This document shows, piece after piece, positions 45,051 through 58,096 of a DNA stretch of 64,000 nt; positions within the stretch are counted from its first letter, which is position 1, and every line of letters begins with the position of its first letter. A program made the position numbers and the translations under genes. The notes under the pieces were generated by a model. It searched no databases and was not told the DNA's origin. It worked only from the letters and a program-made list of their open reading frames with translations. The DNA comes from Alisma plantago-aquatica (Eukaryota > Streptophyta > Magnoliopsida > Alismatales > Alismataceae): the NCBI GenBank assembly GCA_963693085.1, contig OY856409.1, positions 1,537,107,072 to 1,537,171,071 on the forward strand, read 5' to 3'.

Positions 45051-46006
45051 CTTACTGTTACAACCCCAACTTTTGGGTTCCTTTGGTGAGAAATATGATT
45101 TATCATACTAAAGATAAATACACAAATAAAGATTGACTGCATGAATTTCGTTACAATAGCCTTGATGATTTCTTTGTGGGCTTTATTGTCTATTGGGCCC
45201 AATAACAAGGAAATTCAATTAGTAAATGAATAATTAAGTTTTTGAGAAAACAAAGGTATTGAAACCTCCAGAAGGCAAAAGAATATAATCCAAAGTTGGA
45301 TTTCATGCCTCTTGGGTTCCTTGGGTCCCAAGGAGTCCAAAGTTGCATAGACAATGCAATAAGAAAAGAAAAGACCAATTAAATATTTCTTTATTAAAGA
45401 AAGAAATTGAAAATAATGGTAAAATGTGGAAAATAAGTAAAAAGAGGTACAATTGAGTTATCCTTAGTGGAATTTCATATCCCAAGGATTCCTAATGATA
45501 AAAGGAATACCAATGAGGAAAATAAAAGATAAATAAAGAGAAATCCTCAAAAAGAACTATTTTAATAAGAAATAAATAAGATAATGAGAAATAATAAAGA
45601 ATAATGCATTTAGATGCATCTAGAAGGATAATGAGTATCCAATAAAAATAATTTCGAATTCTTGGAGTTCCTTGGGGTCAAAGGAGCCCCAATAAAGAGG
45701 AAAGAAAGAGAAAATACCAAAATTGCAAAATAAGAGCATAATGTGATACATTATTAATGAATTAGGTGGTATTTCTAAAAAGGAAGTATTTTCTAAATAG
45801 AATTTCGAAGCCAATGAATTAAAAGGCAAGAATAAAGAGAATAATGGCAAGGATTTTCGAATTCCTAAATATCAAATTAATAAAGGATATCAAAAGGGTA
45901 AAGAAGAGAGAGAAGGATTAGTTCTCCATGAAGGAACCAGATTTCCTAGTAGGAAAGAGCTTTGTTTCTTCATGGGCAAGCATCTTAGGGTGTGGGCAAC
46001 CACCCC

Positions 46007-46014
46007 TATATAAA
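46007..46014 (+). promoter_or_regulatory. TATA box of the nested solo LTR
   Basis: tatataaa within cacccctatataaagag, at the position equivalent to 7353-7360 in the related LTR. Confidence 0.65.
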
Positions 46015-47704
46015 GAGTTGAACTCTGATTGAGTCCAGAAAGATCCCACGCACCCTCTCTCCCTTCTTCTCACTTCTTTCATGACAAACCCTAACGAGGA
46101 GAGTGTATTCCTTTTCCGAGAAGCAATGAGGGGTGGTACCTACTCTTGATAGAAGGGGGACGCTCCTATAATAACCAAGGGGTGATCAATCACCATCTCC
46201 TCGCTCTAGTCCTCGCACAGCGCCTGCAAGTGGGTTGTCAAACCGCAGAAAGCACATGTGTGGTGCTCTTGGAACTAGCCGTTTTGGCTATGCTTTGCAG
46301 CCTGGTTGACTGCGGTAGGGGAGGACGGAGGTAGGGGAGGAGATTCTGGTGAGATCCGAGCCTCGAGGTGGTGGGAGGCAGCCGAGGAGCTCTGCAGGTC
46401 GAAGGCTAGGGTGACAGCCTGTGGTTTGCACGAAGAAGAAGGGGCAAGGATGGCGTTGGACCGTTTTACCCCTCCGGGGTAAGGAGCGCCAACAACTTAC
46501 CCGAGGGTGTTTTGGTCTTTTCAAAATGTTTACAAACCCATCCGAGTTCGTTGCATGGAAGACGCCTATGTGGCAGCCCCCCATTGGCCCAAAGTAAGTG
46601 ATTTTCCAAAAATCATATCTCCTTAACCGTAGCTCAGATAGATGCGCTTTATCATGAGTTTTGCTCAGAAAAATGAGAGGAATCCAATAAAAATATGTTT
46701 GAAACCTAATTCCTCTTGCAACTTGAAAAGTAGTGTAAATTATCAACTTTAATGGATTAAAGGTTAAGCAACTATATTTTGCTATGATTAATGTGATTAG
46801 TAGGGTTTAATTGATGATTAAAGTTGATATTAGCCTGTTAATGATGAAAGGGAACATTAGGAACAAAAAGGATGAATTTTACATGTAATTAGTTAATTTA
46901 GAGTTTCATGTGCATGAATATTCTTTAATGGGCCTTGAAACCCTAATGTTGGCAAATTTGACTCTTAATAGCTTTAATTATTCAAAGTGGTGAATAAAGA
47001 TCAGATATAATGATTCGAAGCTATTTCGAGCATTAAAGTTCCTAATTTATGGATAAATAACCTTAATATAGAAATTAGTGTTTTTGAATGAATCAAGGTA
47101 GAATTAATGATAAATAATGTTCATATGAGTATTAGAGCATAATGAACTACAAATTGATTATAAACGAGTAAAATGACTTTGTCATGAGTTAAAGAGGATA
47201 AAAATGGTAGCTTTAATGAAAATAGTCTTAATGGACTTATATAATAGTTAATTATGCCTTAAATCCTAAACTGAGGATTAGATGTTGAGATGATTAGGGT
47301 TTGTGATCAATTGCGTTAAATTGGGGCTTAAAATAGTAAATGACGAAGGGAAACCCTAATTGCAATGGAAACCCTAAAAGTGGACTAGAAACCCTAGGAA
47401 GCAAGCTAGATTTAATAGATCTTAATGAAAAGAGTAATAAAAGGAAATTATATAATTGTTTCAGGATCTTATTGAATGCTTGCTTGCCTATTGATTGATT
47501 GGATTATTTCTGTCTCACATCAGCTTGACATGTATGTGGTTATGCTTATGATTATCCCGCATTAGTTTTCCGAGTATTTTATTGATGTTTATATCGTGGC
47601 TTGAATTAATTTTTGGATGAATTTAATTCATGCAAACTATAATGTGAATATGACTATCACATAAGAGATGTGCCTACTAGCTCAGATCCTAGTCCCCTCT
47701 GTAC

Positions 47705-47820
47705 CTTAATGGGTTGACCTAGTACATGGATACCAATGGGGTAGGCCCATCAGGTCATCGAATGACTTAGTATATGGCTACCAATGGGGTAGGACCATCA
47801 AGTCACTTGGAGTCAGAGAT
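47705..47820 (+). repeat. Imperfect tandem duplication inside the solo LTR
   Basis: Two copies of about 55-60 bp sharing gactTagtaYatgg, taccaatggggtagg and ccatcaRgtca. The related LTR has a separate duplication in the same zone (8745-8882). Confidence 0.75.
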
Positions 47821-48400
47821 TGGACTACCTATGGGTAGTTCCATGTGACTCAACCCTAGATATTGATCTACCTGTTAGGTAGGATCATGCAGGGTTTAAT
47901 AAGGAGCTACCTAGAGAGATGTAGTATCTCAGTCCACTGTAGGGACAACACAGAGATAGGGGATAGGAAAGGATTGAGTATTATGGTTTAAAACGTAATC
48001 TTGGCTGTTAAATGATAATTGGCTGATTACTTTATTAGTATAGTTGCACGATTATTGTTTCCCCAACATACCAGCTTCTTGTGACCGACGTTTTATTTGT
48101 CAGCGTTTTAGGTACAAATGAAAAGAACAAATAGTAAAGTGGCATATGTGGAATTAAATGAGAAATAACGTACACAGGAGGATTAGTTAGATTAGTATCT
48201 TCATGGATAGAAGTTTAGAAATCCCAATTTTTCAAAGGTAAGCAAAGTTTTACTTTATACTAGTTTTCGTTTACTTGGTAAAGTTTATTAATTGTTATTG
48301 ATTATTTGTCAAACCTTTGATCCATGTTATTGGTTAATGGCTCTGACCTTTTGGTCTCCCTTAATTGGGGGTTACCGGGAGGCGGGGTCGTTACACTTAC

Positions 48401-48574
48401 ACTGCCATATAGGTAGTCTCGTGATTTCCAAGCAAAGTGGCTTGGAGACTTTACCCAGACCCATATGGCAGATGTTGTCCTAGTCACCTCCACCCTTCAC
48501 ATCCCTAACCGAAGGACTACCCTAGACTCACAATAGGGTGAATGAAGTCCATGTGACTATGATGTGTGAACATT
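48401..48574 (-). other. Outer part of the minus-strand chromovirus leader
   Basis: Joins directly to 45050 once the nested LTR and one copy of cttac are removed. No coding sequence. Confidence 0.75.
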
Positions 48575-48587
48575 GGCTCTGATACCA
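48575..48587 (-). other. Primer-binding site of the minus-strand chromovirus
   Basis: The minus strand reads TGGTATCAGAGCC, a full match to the initiator tRNA-Met 3' end, four bases inside the 5' LTR. Confidence 0.85.
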
Positions 48588-48591
48588 AATA

Positions 48592-51500
48592 TGAAGACCC
48601 CAATTTCTATATACTTTCCTTAGTGACATTCACAGATTTGTGTGCACTCATATCTATAGATGTCAAAAGGGAAAGTATAAGAGATCAAAGTAGCCAACGC
48701 AATCAGAGAAGTGAGTTAGATTGTTGTTCACAACACCATGAATAGCCACACAAACATTCATTCATTGAAGATAAATAAACTCATTACATAATATTACTTC
48801 ATATGGAAGAGATGAATAGTTCTATAAAGAAAGAAAATTATTACGTAGGATTTAGAACATCCTATACATCATCTAGAAGAACAAACAACTATCTAACCGA
48901 AAAATAAGATGAGAGATAGAAATCTATCTAATCCATCCTCCAAAGTCATTTATTTATAGCTTCTGGTACTTTGAGATGCATCATTTGTTCCGTGTACCTA
49001 GAAAATATGAGAAACAAAAACATCAACATAAAGTTGGTATGTGGTAGTAAAACTGCTATACTATGCTGGCATATTGAAAATAGTTGAAAGGAGAATAAAG
49101 AGAAGAAAACATTATTTAAAGGCAGAAAATGAGGTAAACCCAAGTTACTTAATCATATTTCCAATGAACATGCATTACTATGGTGGACTTAGCACATAAT
49201 CACATATATTGTGGGCCCTTCCCCGTGTACCTTGTACTCTAGGGATCTCCCTGTATACCATGTACTCTATGGAGGTGCTAGTCAACATTAAAGCTTTCCC
49301 TCTCTAATAGGTAGATTAATGAACACCATCAGTAACTACATTTCATTTTTCATTCCCTTAATGTTCTTTAGTATTCAGGCAGAAATGGCAATCCATATAG
49401 ATATACACCTAGTAATGTATTCAAATACATGCAAGTAGATACTTATATTTGACATCCAGCAAAACTAGTCATATACTTATATTCACGTACCTTGAATCTC
49501 AGATCTTGATTTCAACAAGCTTATATTAAGAGAGAGTAGATCACCCTGAAAGAGAAATATGACCTAATGTCATAATGTGTTTTCAACACCTTATATTAGG
49601 GTTTTGGGTCATACTAGGGTTTTCATTAAGAGTCGTATGTCTTAAACCAAAGTATGATAATAGGCAGAAATATTTAGGTTAGGGGTCAGAGTGCGGATGG
49701 GGGTATTTAAGATAGTTGATCTAATCTTAATCATCATTATTATAGTGAGAAGGAAATACACTATCTTATGGTCTAAGAAATATCAAATCTATTATTGATC
49801 AACAATCTAGGGTTTTGGTTCAGAGAGAAAAGGATCAGGTTGGGGACTTAGGGTTTTTCATAAATACTGATCCCTATTCTTATCTTTATTTTCTATAAGT
49901 TAATTTATTAAGAAAATCGTTAAGGTATAAAAGAAAGGTGCAATGATTCTAGGATTGGATTTAAGTATTTGCAATATTTTATACATATTCCTCTTATTTT
50001 TCTGAGAACATGGACATTTTATAGGGTTTTTTCTGATACAGGAGCTATTTATAATCAATTTTACAAGATCTGGCCAATCAGATAAATTCTGGAGGAATAA
50101 ATGAAAAATAAAAAAATAGAAAAGCGAGTTATGCTTAACAGATCAGGTGAGGGATCTGACTAACCAGATCCTCCCACAGACTCATGAGCAGACGCTCGTC
50201 AGAGAGGGTGGGTCAGCGCTGGCGAAAAGACAAAAAGACCCAAGGGGTTTGATTGAAACCCATTGACAGGCATGGGCAAGGTGGACAATCCACCTGCTTG
50301 ATTGTTCCCTGCTCACACGCCATGGCTGCAGTGAGGGAATAGTAGAGGAGGTAAATGTGAGGTCAGGGTTCCAGGGGGTGTTGGGCAGTGTTGAGGAGTG
50401 GGTTGAGTTCGTTGGGTCGCGGTGGTTGTGAGGAGATCAAGATCATCGCCACTGGTCATGTGAGCTCTATTTTCCTATCAAAATAGGCCAAAATAAATGA
50501 GAAGAGAACATGGGGCCCTCGGGTCAGATTGAGGGAGTTAGTAGCTCAGCGATGGTCTGCTGATGAGCTTGCAATCTTCCCAAAGCTCAGAGATGGCTCC
50601 AACCTCACAGGCGGTGAAGGTCTTAGAGCTCGATTGTGGGGCTCATTGACCCAAGCTCCTGGGCCTTCACGGCTCTAACCGAAGGCTGCGACCTTCTCTT
50701 CGTGGTCCCCCGATGGTGCAGTCATGCTTGATTGGAAGGAGGGTGTTTTTGGAGTGAAGGAGGAGGTTGGGGTTAGGTATAGTAAGGTTCTCGAGGTGAG
50801 GGAGGTAGGAGCATGCTTCATTGGAATTGAGGGTAGGGGATGATAAAGGGGAGGTCGGTGGAGCTTGTAGGAGCCTTATATAGGCACAAGGTGGTCGAGA
50901 GAGTTAAGCCCTAGATCGGGTGTCACCACCACTGAGAGGCACGAGGAATAGGGGGATCGTTATCCCTGATCCGACGGAGTTGGGTGACGTGGTGACCACC
51001 ATTGGGCTTGTTCGGGTGAGAGGAAGCCTTCCTCCAAATATCTCATGGAGAAGTGCTGAGATTCAGGTGTGAGGCATTGGAGGGGGTTGATGATCAGTTG
51101 AAGCCGAGACCGGGTCGTGCGGGAGGTTAGGGATGACCCACGAGTCGTTGGATCCTGCGTGATCCTCGATCAAAGGATCGAACGGATGAGATTGAAACCC
51201 TTTAAGTGATCCGCACCCATTTAGCCAAAAAGGGCCGTGTGACACATATTTATCAAATCAAATCGGAAACTTAGGTCCTAGGGCTTAATAGATGACATTA
51301 TACACATTATTTTCAAATGTTAATAGCTCTTAATTGGTTAAACCAATTGCAATGGTATTTTAGGCATAGCTTTATAAATTCTTGATGTAGCTATGGTATA
51401 AAATCGGAATTGAAATTTGAAGGGTCAACATGGTTATTTACCAAGTACATTAACTCCTAAATCTCACCTTCATGTGACACTTAGGGTTTTACATTATGTG

Positions 51501-51620
51501 AAATTGATAGGTCATTTAGTCAATTTAGTGAGGGAGATGGTTGAGGGTATTATAGGAATTAACAAGATTTACACGAGAGAGATATATGTAAAAAAACTTA
51601 TAGAAACTCACACTATCACA
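48592..51620 (-). mobile_element. 5' LTR of the minus-strand chromovirus
   Basis: Near-full-length partner of 36691-39720. On the plus strand it opens tgaagacccc (the other copy has tgtgacaacccc), so the inner terminus has mutated, and closes ctatcaca at 51620 followed by the TSD cctaa. A minus-strand TATA motif lies at about 50876-50884. Confidence 0.9.
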
Positions 51621-51625
51621 CCTAA

Positions 51626-53854
51626 ACTACTAAGTTGATAAACATTAAATCACTCGTGTAGAGTATGCACCAATTTTAATTGTAAACCTTTGTATGAAAT
51701 ATTACTTGGAAGTATAGATATAGTAAAAACAACTACAAAATGAAAACCTTTACATCAACAAGAAAACATATATTTAAAAAAATTATATCATTCATGCATC
51801 TCCACCTAAGATAATAATGCATCATCTCTCCTACCAAAGAGACGGAGATGTGTTTTGAAAAGAAGAGATGAAGATTTTAAGGTATATGACCTCCAAAAAT
51901 AGCTAGATTATTTTACAAACTGATCATCTACTAAAGATAATGGTCACTCATAATCACTATTCTACTAAAGATAACTATTAATTGCATATAATGGTAAAAA
52001 AAATATATCATTTCTCGTTTGTTTAAATTACCATAAGCAGAAAATCAAGAGAAGTTACATACAATAGCACTAATGGCATCTAGTTCAATACGTTGAGTAT
52101 TTGCACACACATAATACATCCATACCATATCATTGGTCAGTTAGAGGTAAATCACACCTCTAATTGACATAGAGCAATGCAAATTCTTTGAATCAATTAC
52201 GACCGTGTCAACATTGGATTAATAGAAGACCATATGTACTTCCATATTTTGACCATTACTAAGCATACATAGATCTATTCTAGGGTCTAGCATAATTCAT
52301 TATGATGTTTCCATAATTAAATTTCTTATCTCCATGGAATACAATGAGTGATGTTTCGATATAGATTGTTATTTATACTCTAAAACTATATTTTATTCAT
52401 TTTGTATGCATTAATACCAATTTTCCTAATCATATTAGGATTTTATATCACATTATGTTTTATCTTCATCATCTATAGTATATAGTATATTGCTTGAGTA
52501 GGGTCCTATGAATTTTTTCCTTGATTTATAAACTTTATAACTATTTATTTTATTCTAAATATGATGCATGTTTACAAAATGTTTGCATTTTATCATTATA
52601 ACAATTAATTTCCCCTTGTATATTATACATTTATATTGTATATGAAAAAATTAGAGGGTTTGATGCAATGTTTTCTTTTAAATTTTAAATTAGCTCAAGA
52701 GTTTTTAATAAGGTTGGGAGCCAAACCCTAATTGTGATGACCCTAGTTTTAGGATTTTGATATCCAATATAGTATTTATAAAACTATGAATGTTTTGATT
52801 ATGGTTCAACTCAACTTAACAAGTCAATTAAGTGACACAATACCACCTTTAAAGTCTTGTACATAATGTAATGTTCTTAAGTTCATGTAATATATATTCT
52901 AAAGGTTTGTAAATCATATGCATTTATGTCAACTGTAAAATAAATTTAAGTCTTAGCATTTATGTTAGAGTTCGATTTTATGCTTTACATACTTTGACAA
53001 GGGTATACTATAAATTGTATTAGCCTTTCAGAATACACACATGCTTTACATCTTATTTAGGGTCATTTGCCCTAATTAGACATATGAAGAAAGTGATATG
53101 ATTTTAAATTCTACATCATAATTCGATACATCATATGGAATTTATCCTAGATAAGTAGTTATTGATGTAGTATTTACTAAAAAAGTTATGTCATGTCTTA
53201 CACAATATCATCATATTTTAAGTGTCAAAATATTGTTACTGTGAGTATAAGATAGTCTATAGGTTTCTCAAAAGAATCATGATATTTTGTTTGTATTTTT
53301 CATATATTGGTGTAACCTTATATTATTTGTAGAAGATCAACTTATTTGTAGGGAAGCGGGTAGAGAATTATACTTTTAGAAAAGACATGGGTTAGCTGGT
53401 TATATGTGTGCACCAATCAGTTCAACTTCTTGATCAAACACAAATGGTGTTGTCTCCTTCTATCATGTCATCATGACCCACCTATTTACTTTGGAACGTC
53501 TTATCCTCCCTCTATTGGATAGGGTTCCACCACCAGATGGGTCTCGTACCAAAAATCTTGGACTTCATGGTCCTAGCTAACAATGCATCTATGTTTCCTT
53601 GGCTTAGTAGCTTCCTTCTAATCTAAAACATTGTCTTAGAAAACCCTCATCCTCTGGGATTTCATCCTAACACAACATGTTGTCCACTGCAAGAGAAAGG
53701 GAAGTTTTGATTGATAGAACTTGAGAATCATGACTCCAAGTGTCTCCTGAGGTCCAAGAACTAGTCCACCTTCTTGGCTTGGGGTGGGGAAACCCGACGA
53801 GCCTCATTTGACTTCGACCTTATATCTAGTAATTGTGGGGTTTTCCAACCAATA
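51626..53854. other. AT-rich intergenic DNA
   Basis: The 53400-53850 part is less AT-rich but has no recognisable open frame or repeat. Nothing else seen. Confidence 0.5.
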
Positions 53855-53859
53855 TTACT

Positions 53860-54147
53860 TGTAACACTCGGGCCCACTGCCAAAAGATCTAGTAGAGTTT
53901 CAAGAATGACAACTGGCCCCACAGAACACCATGATCTTTAAATGCTTGCTTTTTCCTCACTCACACACAAGACATAATAAACTTCTTGACTAATCACCCA
54001 TCCTAGTACTCTGGGCTAAGCATGCTTAACCAAAGAGTTATTTAGTGATGGGTTCCCTAAAAATGAGGTGCACATTGGTGATATGGATAGCCCAGCCATT
54101 CCTTCTAAGATAATTTTATCTGAGGTCTCAAACCCTAGAATGTTACA
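53860..54147 (-). repeat. Cassandra 3' LTR
   Basis: Opens tgtaacactcgg and closes atgttaca on the plus strand. It keeps the better 5S-like domain. Confidence 0.88.
53985..54031 (-). promoter_or_regulatory. 5S-rRNA-like Pol III promoter region in the Cassandra 3' LTR
   Basis: The minus strand carries, in 5S order, GTTAAGCATGCTTAGCCC (A box plus intermediate element; 5S has GTTAAGCGTGCTTGGGC) and AGTACTAGGATGGGTGA (C box). In Cassandra this is thought to drive Pol III transcription. It is not a 5S gene: the rest of the 5S sequence is not evident. Confidence 0.8.
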
Positions 54148-54397
54148 ATCTCCCCCACTTAGACTCTTGACATCCTCATCAAGTCTCAACTATATAGCCT
54201 CATAATATTTTCCCATTTTTGTGTAGACCCAGAATGACCCATGGACACCCAACTCTCAGCACGACTACCAGTACAAGGGTGTCTACATCACCATGGATAA
54301 CCCATTCCAACATGTCAAGATTGTACAACTCAAGATTGGGATGCCCCATACCAATGTGGGACACACCTACTGGAGGGGATTTGGCTCTGATACCATT
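54148..54397 (-). other. Cassandra internal region
   Basis: 250 bp without coding capacity, bounded by the polypurine tract and the PBS. The short open frames on both strands (54200-54443) are not credible genes. Confidence 0.85.
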
Positions 54398-54687
54398 TGT
54401 AACATCTGGTCCCACTACCCAAGGCTATAGTAGAGTTTCATGAATGACGATTGTCCCCACAGACCAAAGTTAGACTTAATTGCACACTTTCTCCTCACTC
54501 ACGCACAAGCTAGGATAAACTTCCTAACTGGTCAACCATCCTAATACTAGTCTGGGTTGAGAATTCTTAACAACAAAGTTATTTAGTGATGAGCTCTCTA
54601 AAAAGGAGATATACCTTGGTGATATGGGAAATTCAATCATTCATTTTATATCATTTTATTTGAGGCCCCAAATCCTGGGATGTTACA
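54398..54687 (-). repeat. Cassandra 5' LTR
   Basis: Opens tgtaacatctgg and closes gatgttaca on the plus strand. Its 5S-like domain (about 54530-54571) is recognisable but more mutated than in the other LTR. Confidence 0.88.
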
Positions 54688-54692
54688 TTACT

Positions 54693-57600
54693 TCTTTAGA
54701 GGCTGAAAACTATCATGGGTGAACTCCCTTCTATGCCTTAGCTAGTTTTCCCTCTCCTTGATTACATGTTCATACTCTATTTCTCAGACATTATCTTTTA
54801 GTGTGACTTGAAGTTTGTGGTTGAGAAGATAGTAGAATGAAGAGATTCTTCTTCATGTACGTTCTACTAAATGTTCCAAATAAAAGTTCAACCATTAAGA
54901 GATGGTAGAGACAAGTGGAAATCGAGGCTTTCCTTCTTGTTTTGTTAAGGGTGATATTGATGGTGTGAGACATTGGTAGAAATGAAGTAATCTACATCTT
55001 CAATTCAACTAGAGGTAGCACATAAAGTCCCAACCATCAAATATGTAGCAACAAATGGAAGTTATCCACTCACTTGGTGATCTGTGGGCTCGCATACAAC
55101 ATCCACTAAATTGGTATGATATGTATATTAAACCTTAATAGAATGGAATCAAGAAAACACTCATATAAACTAACTTTCAGCCTCTATAACTTCTAATATG
55201 GGTTTTCAAACATCACCAAAATTTGAAGCACATGGTCCCCATAATCATAAACCTCTAACTTCCTTTCATGCTAAAATATCACGGTCTTACCATCAAACTA
55301 ATAATCTAAAATAGGATAAATTAAGGGATCTAAATCATTATAACAATGTCAGAATCCTCCATACTCCATCAAGTTAAAATATATACAACAAATTCTTATT
55401 CACATATTTCAAGACCATTATTCTCTTATAGTAAACCACAAACTCCTCTAATTTATTGTTATATTAATAACCACATATATAAGATAAGGCAACATCATCA
55501 CCACTTTTATCTAAAAGAACTTAAATTGGTCTTTCCAAACTCAGACATATGAATCCACTTATTCAACTGGGTAGTCATGAATCTCAAATGTTTGGGCCAT
55601 TAAAACTACCATGAGATCTAGAACAGTAGTAATCAACTGATGGTGTTTGTTAATAGTTTTAAAAGAAAACATCAACTATTTGATAGATCCTCACTTGTAT
55701 TTCTAAACATTATGGGAAAAAGATAATTCTAACCAAAGAAAAGTTGATTCGGGTTTAGAGGAAATAGTTGTATGGTTCATGAAACATAACTTGAATTAAT
55801 TTAGTGTTGGAAGAAAAAATTGCCATTCAAATTTGTTCCTTTTTTAGGGTTTATAAAAAAATTGCTAATATGATACAATCTTGACTGTATCATTTGCTAT
55901 ATATTGAATATGAATAGGATCAAGATAGTCTAATTTACTTGTAGTTAGTGAAAAAATAGATTCATGAATACACCCAAGCACCAAAATTGCTACATTTGTG
56001 ACTGTCAAAGTTATTTCAAACTTGTGAACTCTACCGAAAAAGAAATTTTGAGTGTGAATTTTGTGACTCCAAGTCAGTTTTAGGTTTGCAAGTTGGTGTT
56101 GAAATAAAATTTTGATCAGTTCTAGGTTTTGAATTTTTCTAACTAGGTTAGTTGCCACATAGAAAAAAAATCAAAAACACTAAGTTATAATGGATATGAA
56201 ATTGTGTGGTGATTTCATAAAACATTAACATAAATTAAAGATTATATATCCCATACAAGTGATATTATGTCTCCAAATAAGTATCTATGTATTGTTGTAA
56301 TATTAACTAGGTTGAGTGTTATAGGTCTACTACAGACAGTGGCATATTTCTATTGTTGTTATGGGCCCACTCTGCCCCCAAGGATTTTTTTTAAGATATT
56401 AATTTGAATTGTTGATCATTATAAACACCATGTTAGACATATTCACGTCCACCCATCAAATATCTAGATGTAGATTAAGTTTCCTTATTTATCGTGTTAT
56501 CTTTTAGTTAGTTAGTAACCAAATATTGTCAAGGTTCTGGTTATAAAAAATTGAATTGTATAATGTTTCATATAAAACTATTTAAATTAATACAGACACT
56601 TTCCTAATTAGAAATTAATAAAGATAATCATTTATGATTCCTTCAATTGAAATCAAAATATTTTCAAAGTGTTTTCGTTGAATAAGTTGGTTTTTCCAGT
56701 TCTATAGGTAACAAACCTTCAATTTTTTAATATAGATAAGTTAAAATTCCCTAATATAAATCCCCCCAATATAAACATCAATCTAGTATTGAGGAATTAG
56801 TCAAACTCTATGATAAATTTTCAAACATAAACTAAACTTCCCTTTCAGCCATATATTGATGCATGTATATATGTAAAAATATACAAATATGACTGTACTC
56901 TTGTCGATACAATGTACATTTTTCGGTGCATACAATGGACACATATAAATGACACAAACAAGTTAGATATTTCTCCAATGTTTTGATCAATAGTTGGTTG
57001 AATCTTCGCATACCCTATCATCTAAGCTTTCCAGATTGATGAAATCTTCCTGTGAGACATCATATGCATGCTTTCTCTAATCTTTCAACATACCATTGAT
57101 TATATCATCTATAAATAATTCTACCATTTTAGTCAATGTATTTTCATCTATCTACGTGATTGTATAGAACACATTATACATAAGTGGTAGATCTCAATTT
57201 GGGTTGGGGCATCCCATAAAGTTTTTAATATATTAATATATATGGTTGAAAAAGAAAAAAAACGTGTGCTTCAAAATTTAATCTCACCATGTTTAATACT
57301 CACTATTAGAAAATTTATCACAACCACTCTAAAATCATGCAAGAGTGTCTAATCCTAATAAGTATCCTTGATCGATGACATTTATGCATGTTCAATCAAT
57401 CATAAACAATGAATGCATATAAGTACAAAATAACTATCAATGTCAATCCCTTAGTGCTGGAATTATTGTATCTTTTCCTACCATACAAATCATATTAATA
57501 TTTCTACCTTTCTCTATTTCTCTTTGTAATTGTCTCTATGATAACTAAGTTTTTATAACTAGATATGTCCCTATATCACATAATGAGGATTGGGTTCTAT

Positions 57601-58096
57601 AAATGTTTATTAGAGATAATAAATTAGGAGTAATTTTGATCTTTGGTGATGTTGGATCTAAAAAAGTAAGCTCACTTTCTATATTTCCTCCAACTTACTT
57701 GTGGTCATTCGTCAACCTATTTTCTTGTCAATGCCATATCCTCAAGAAGACATGTAAAAATATGTTGAAATGGAGGTGAGTGGATCTAAAGACTAGTGAA
57801 TGAATCTCCCTTATGTTAGGAACATATATCATTAAAACAAATAATATCTTTATATCAAAATGGATCACAAAGAGATAGATGGGAGACGGGCAACAAGTTG
57901 TGCTTCTAGTCTTAATATTCTTTCATTTTTAATAGCATCTAATATATATTTTATTTTATGTAGTTGTATTATGTTCTACCTCTATAATCAACTTTTAAAT
58001 AAGAAACAATGAAATATTAGATGTATTGAAAATCGTTAATGCGTTCACTTTGAAATTGAATACTTAACATGATGTCCATGATATACCTAAGGATGC
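54693..58096. other. AT-rich intergenic DNA
   Basis: 3.4 kb with only short open frames (the longest about 97 codons, 55865-56158 minus, unrecognised). No repeat, PBS or TIR found. Confidence 0.5.

Larger units (their letters stand above)
45056..48395 (+). mobile_element. Nested solo LTR of a second chromovirus family (3,340 bp)
   Basis: Opens TGTTACAACCCC and closes GGGGTCGTTACA, matching both ends of the LTR at 6541-9370, and shares internal blocks with it (for example the gcattagttttcc string near 47560 and 8570). A perfect 5 bp TSD, cttac, lies at 45051-45055 and 48396-48400. No internal region or second LTR is attached, so it is a solo LTR left by recombination between two LTRs. It is inserted in the leader of, and opposite in orientation to, the host element. 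Open frames within (for example 46288-46746) have no recognisable product. TATA box at 46007-46014. Confidence 0.92.
36691..51620 (-). mobile_element. Complete Ty3-gypsy chromovirus (Tekay/Del-like) hosting a nested solo LTR
   Basis: Minus-strand element with both LTRs (48592-51620 as 5', 36691-39720 as 3', each about 3.03 kb) and a perfect TSD cctaa at 36686-36690 and 51621-51625. Read on the minus strand the order is 5' LTR, PBS (48575-48587), leader, gag (from 44720), protease, RT, RNase H, integrase, chromodomain (stop 39757-39759), polypurine tract, 3' LTR. The leader is split by a 3,340 bp solo LTR (45056-48395). Without that and its duplicated cttac the element is about 11.6 kb, a normal length for Tekay. 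Coding parts are broken. The first ~240 bp of the two LTRs show about 14 mismatches counted by eye, so the insertion is not recent. Confidence 0.92.
53860..54687 (-). mobile_element. Cassandra TRIM retrotransposon carrying 5S-rRNA-like sequence
   Basis: A complete, non-coding miniature LTR retrotransposon of 828 bp with a perfect TSD ttact (53855-53859 and 54688-54692). Two LTRs of about 290 bp flank a 250 bp interior. Read on the minus strand: 5' LTR 54398-54687, PBS TGGTATCAGAGCC at 54383-54395, interior, polypurine tract at 54148-54161 (taagtgggggagat), 3' LTR 53860-54147. Both LTRs contain a segment resembling 5S rRNA, including GTTAAGCATGCTT and AGTACTAGGATGGGTGA in the 3' copy, which cover the 5S internal promoter. 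An LTR with 5S sequence in a TRIM is the defining trait of Cassandra. The two LTRs are strongly diverged, so the insertion is old. Confidence 0.9.

Noticed and set aside
46288..46746. 152-codon minus-strand frame
   Set aside because: Lies in the nested solo LTR with no recognisable domain; GC-richer LTR sequence makes long chance frames likely.
53985..54031. A 5S rRNA gene
   Set aside because: Only the internal-promoter portion resembles 5S; it is part of the Cassandra LTR and occurs in both LTRs.
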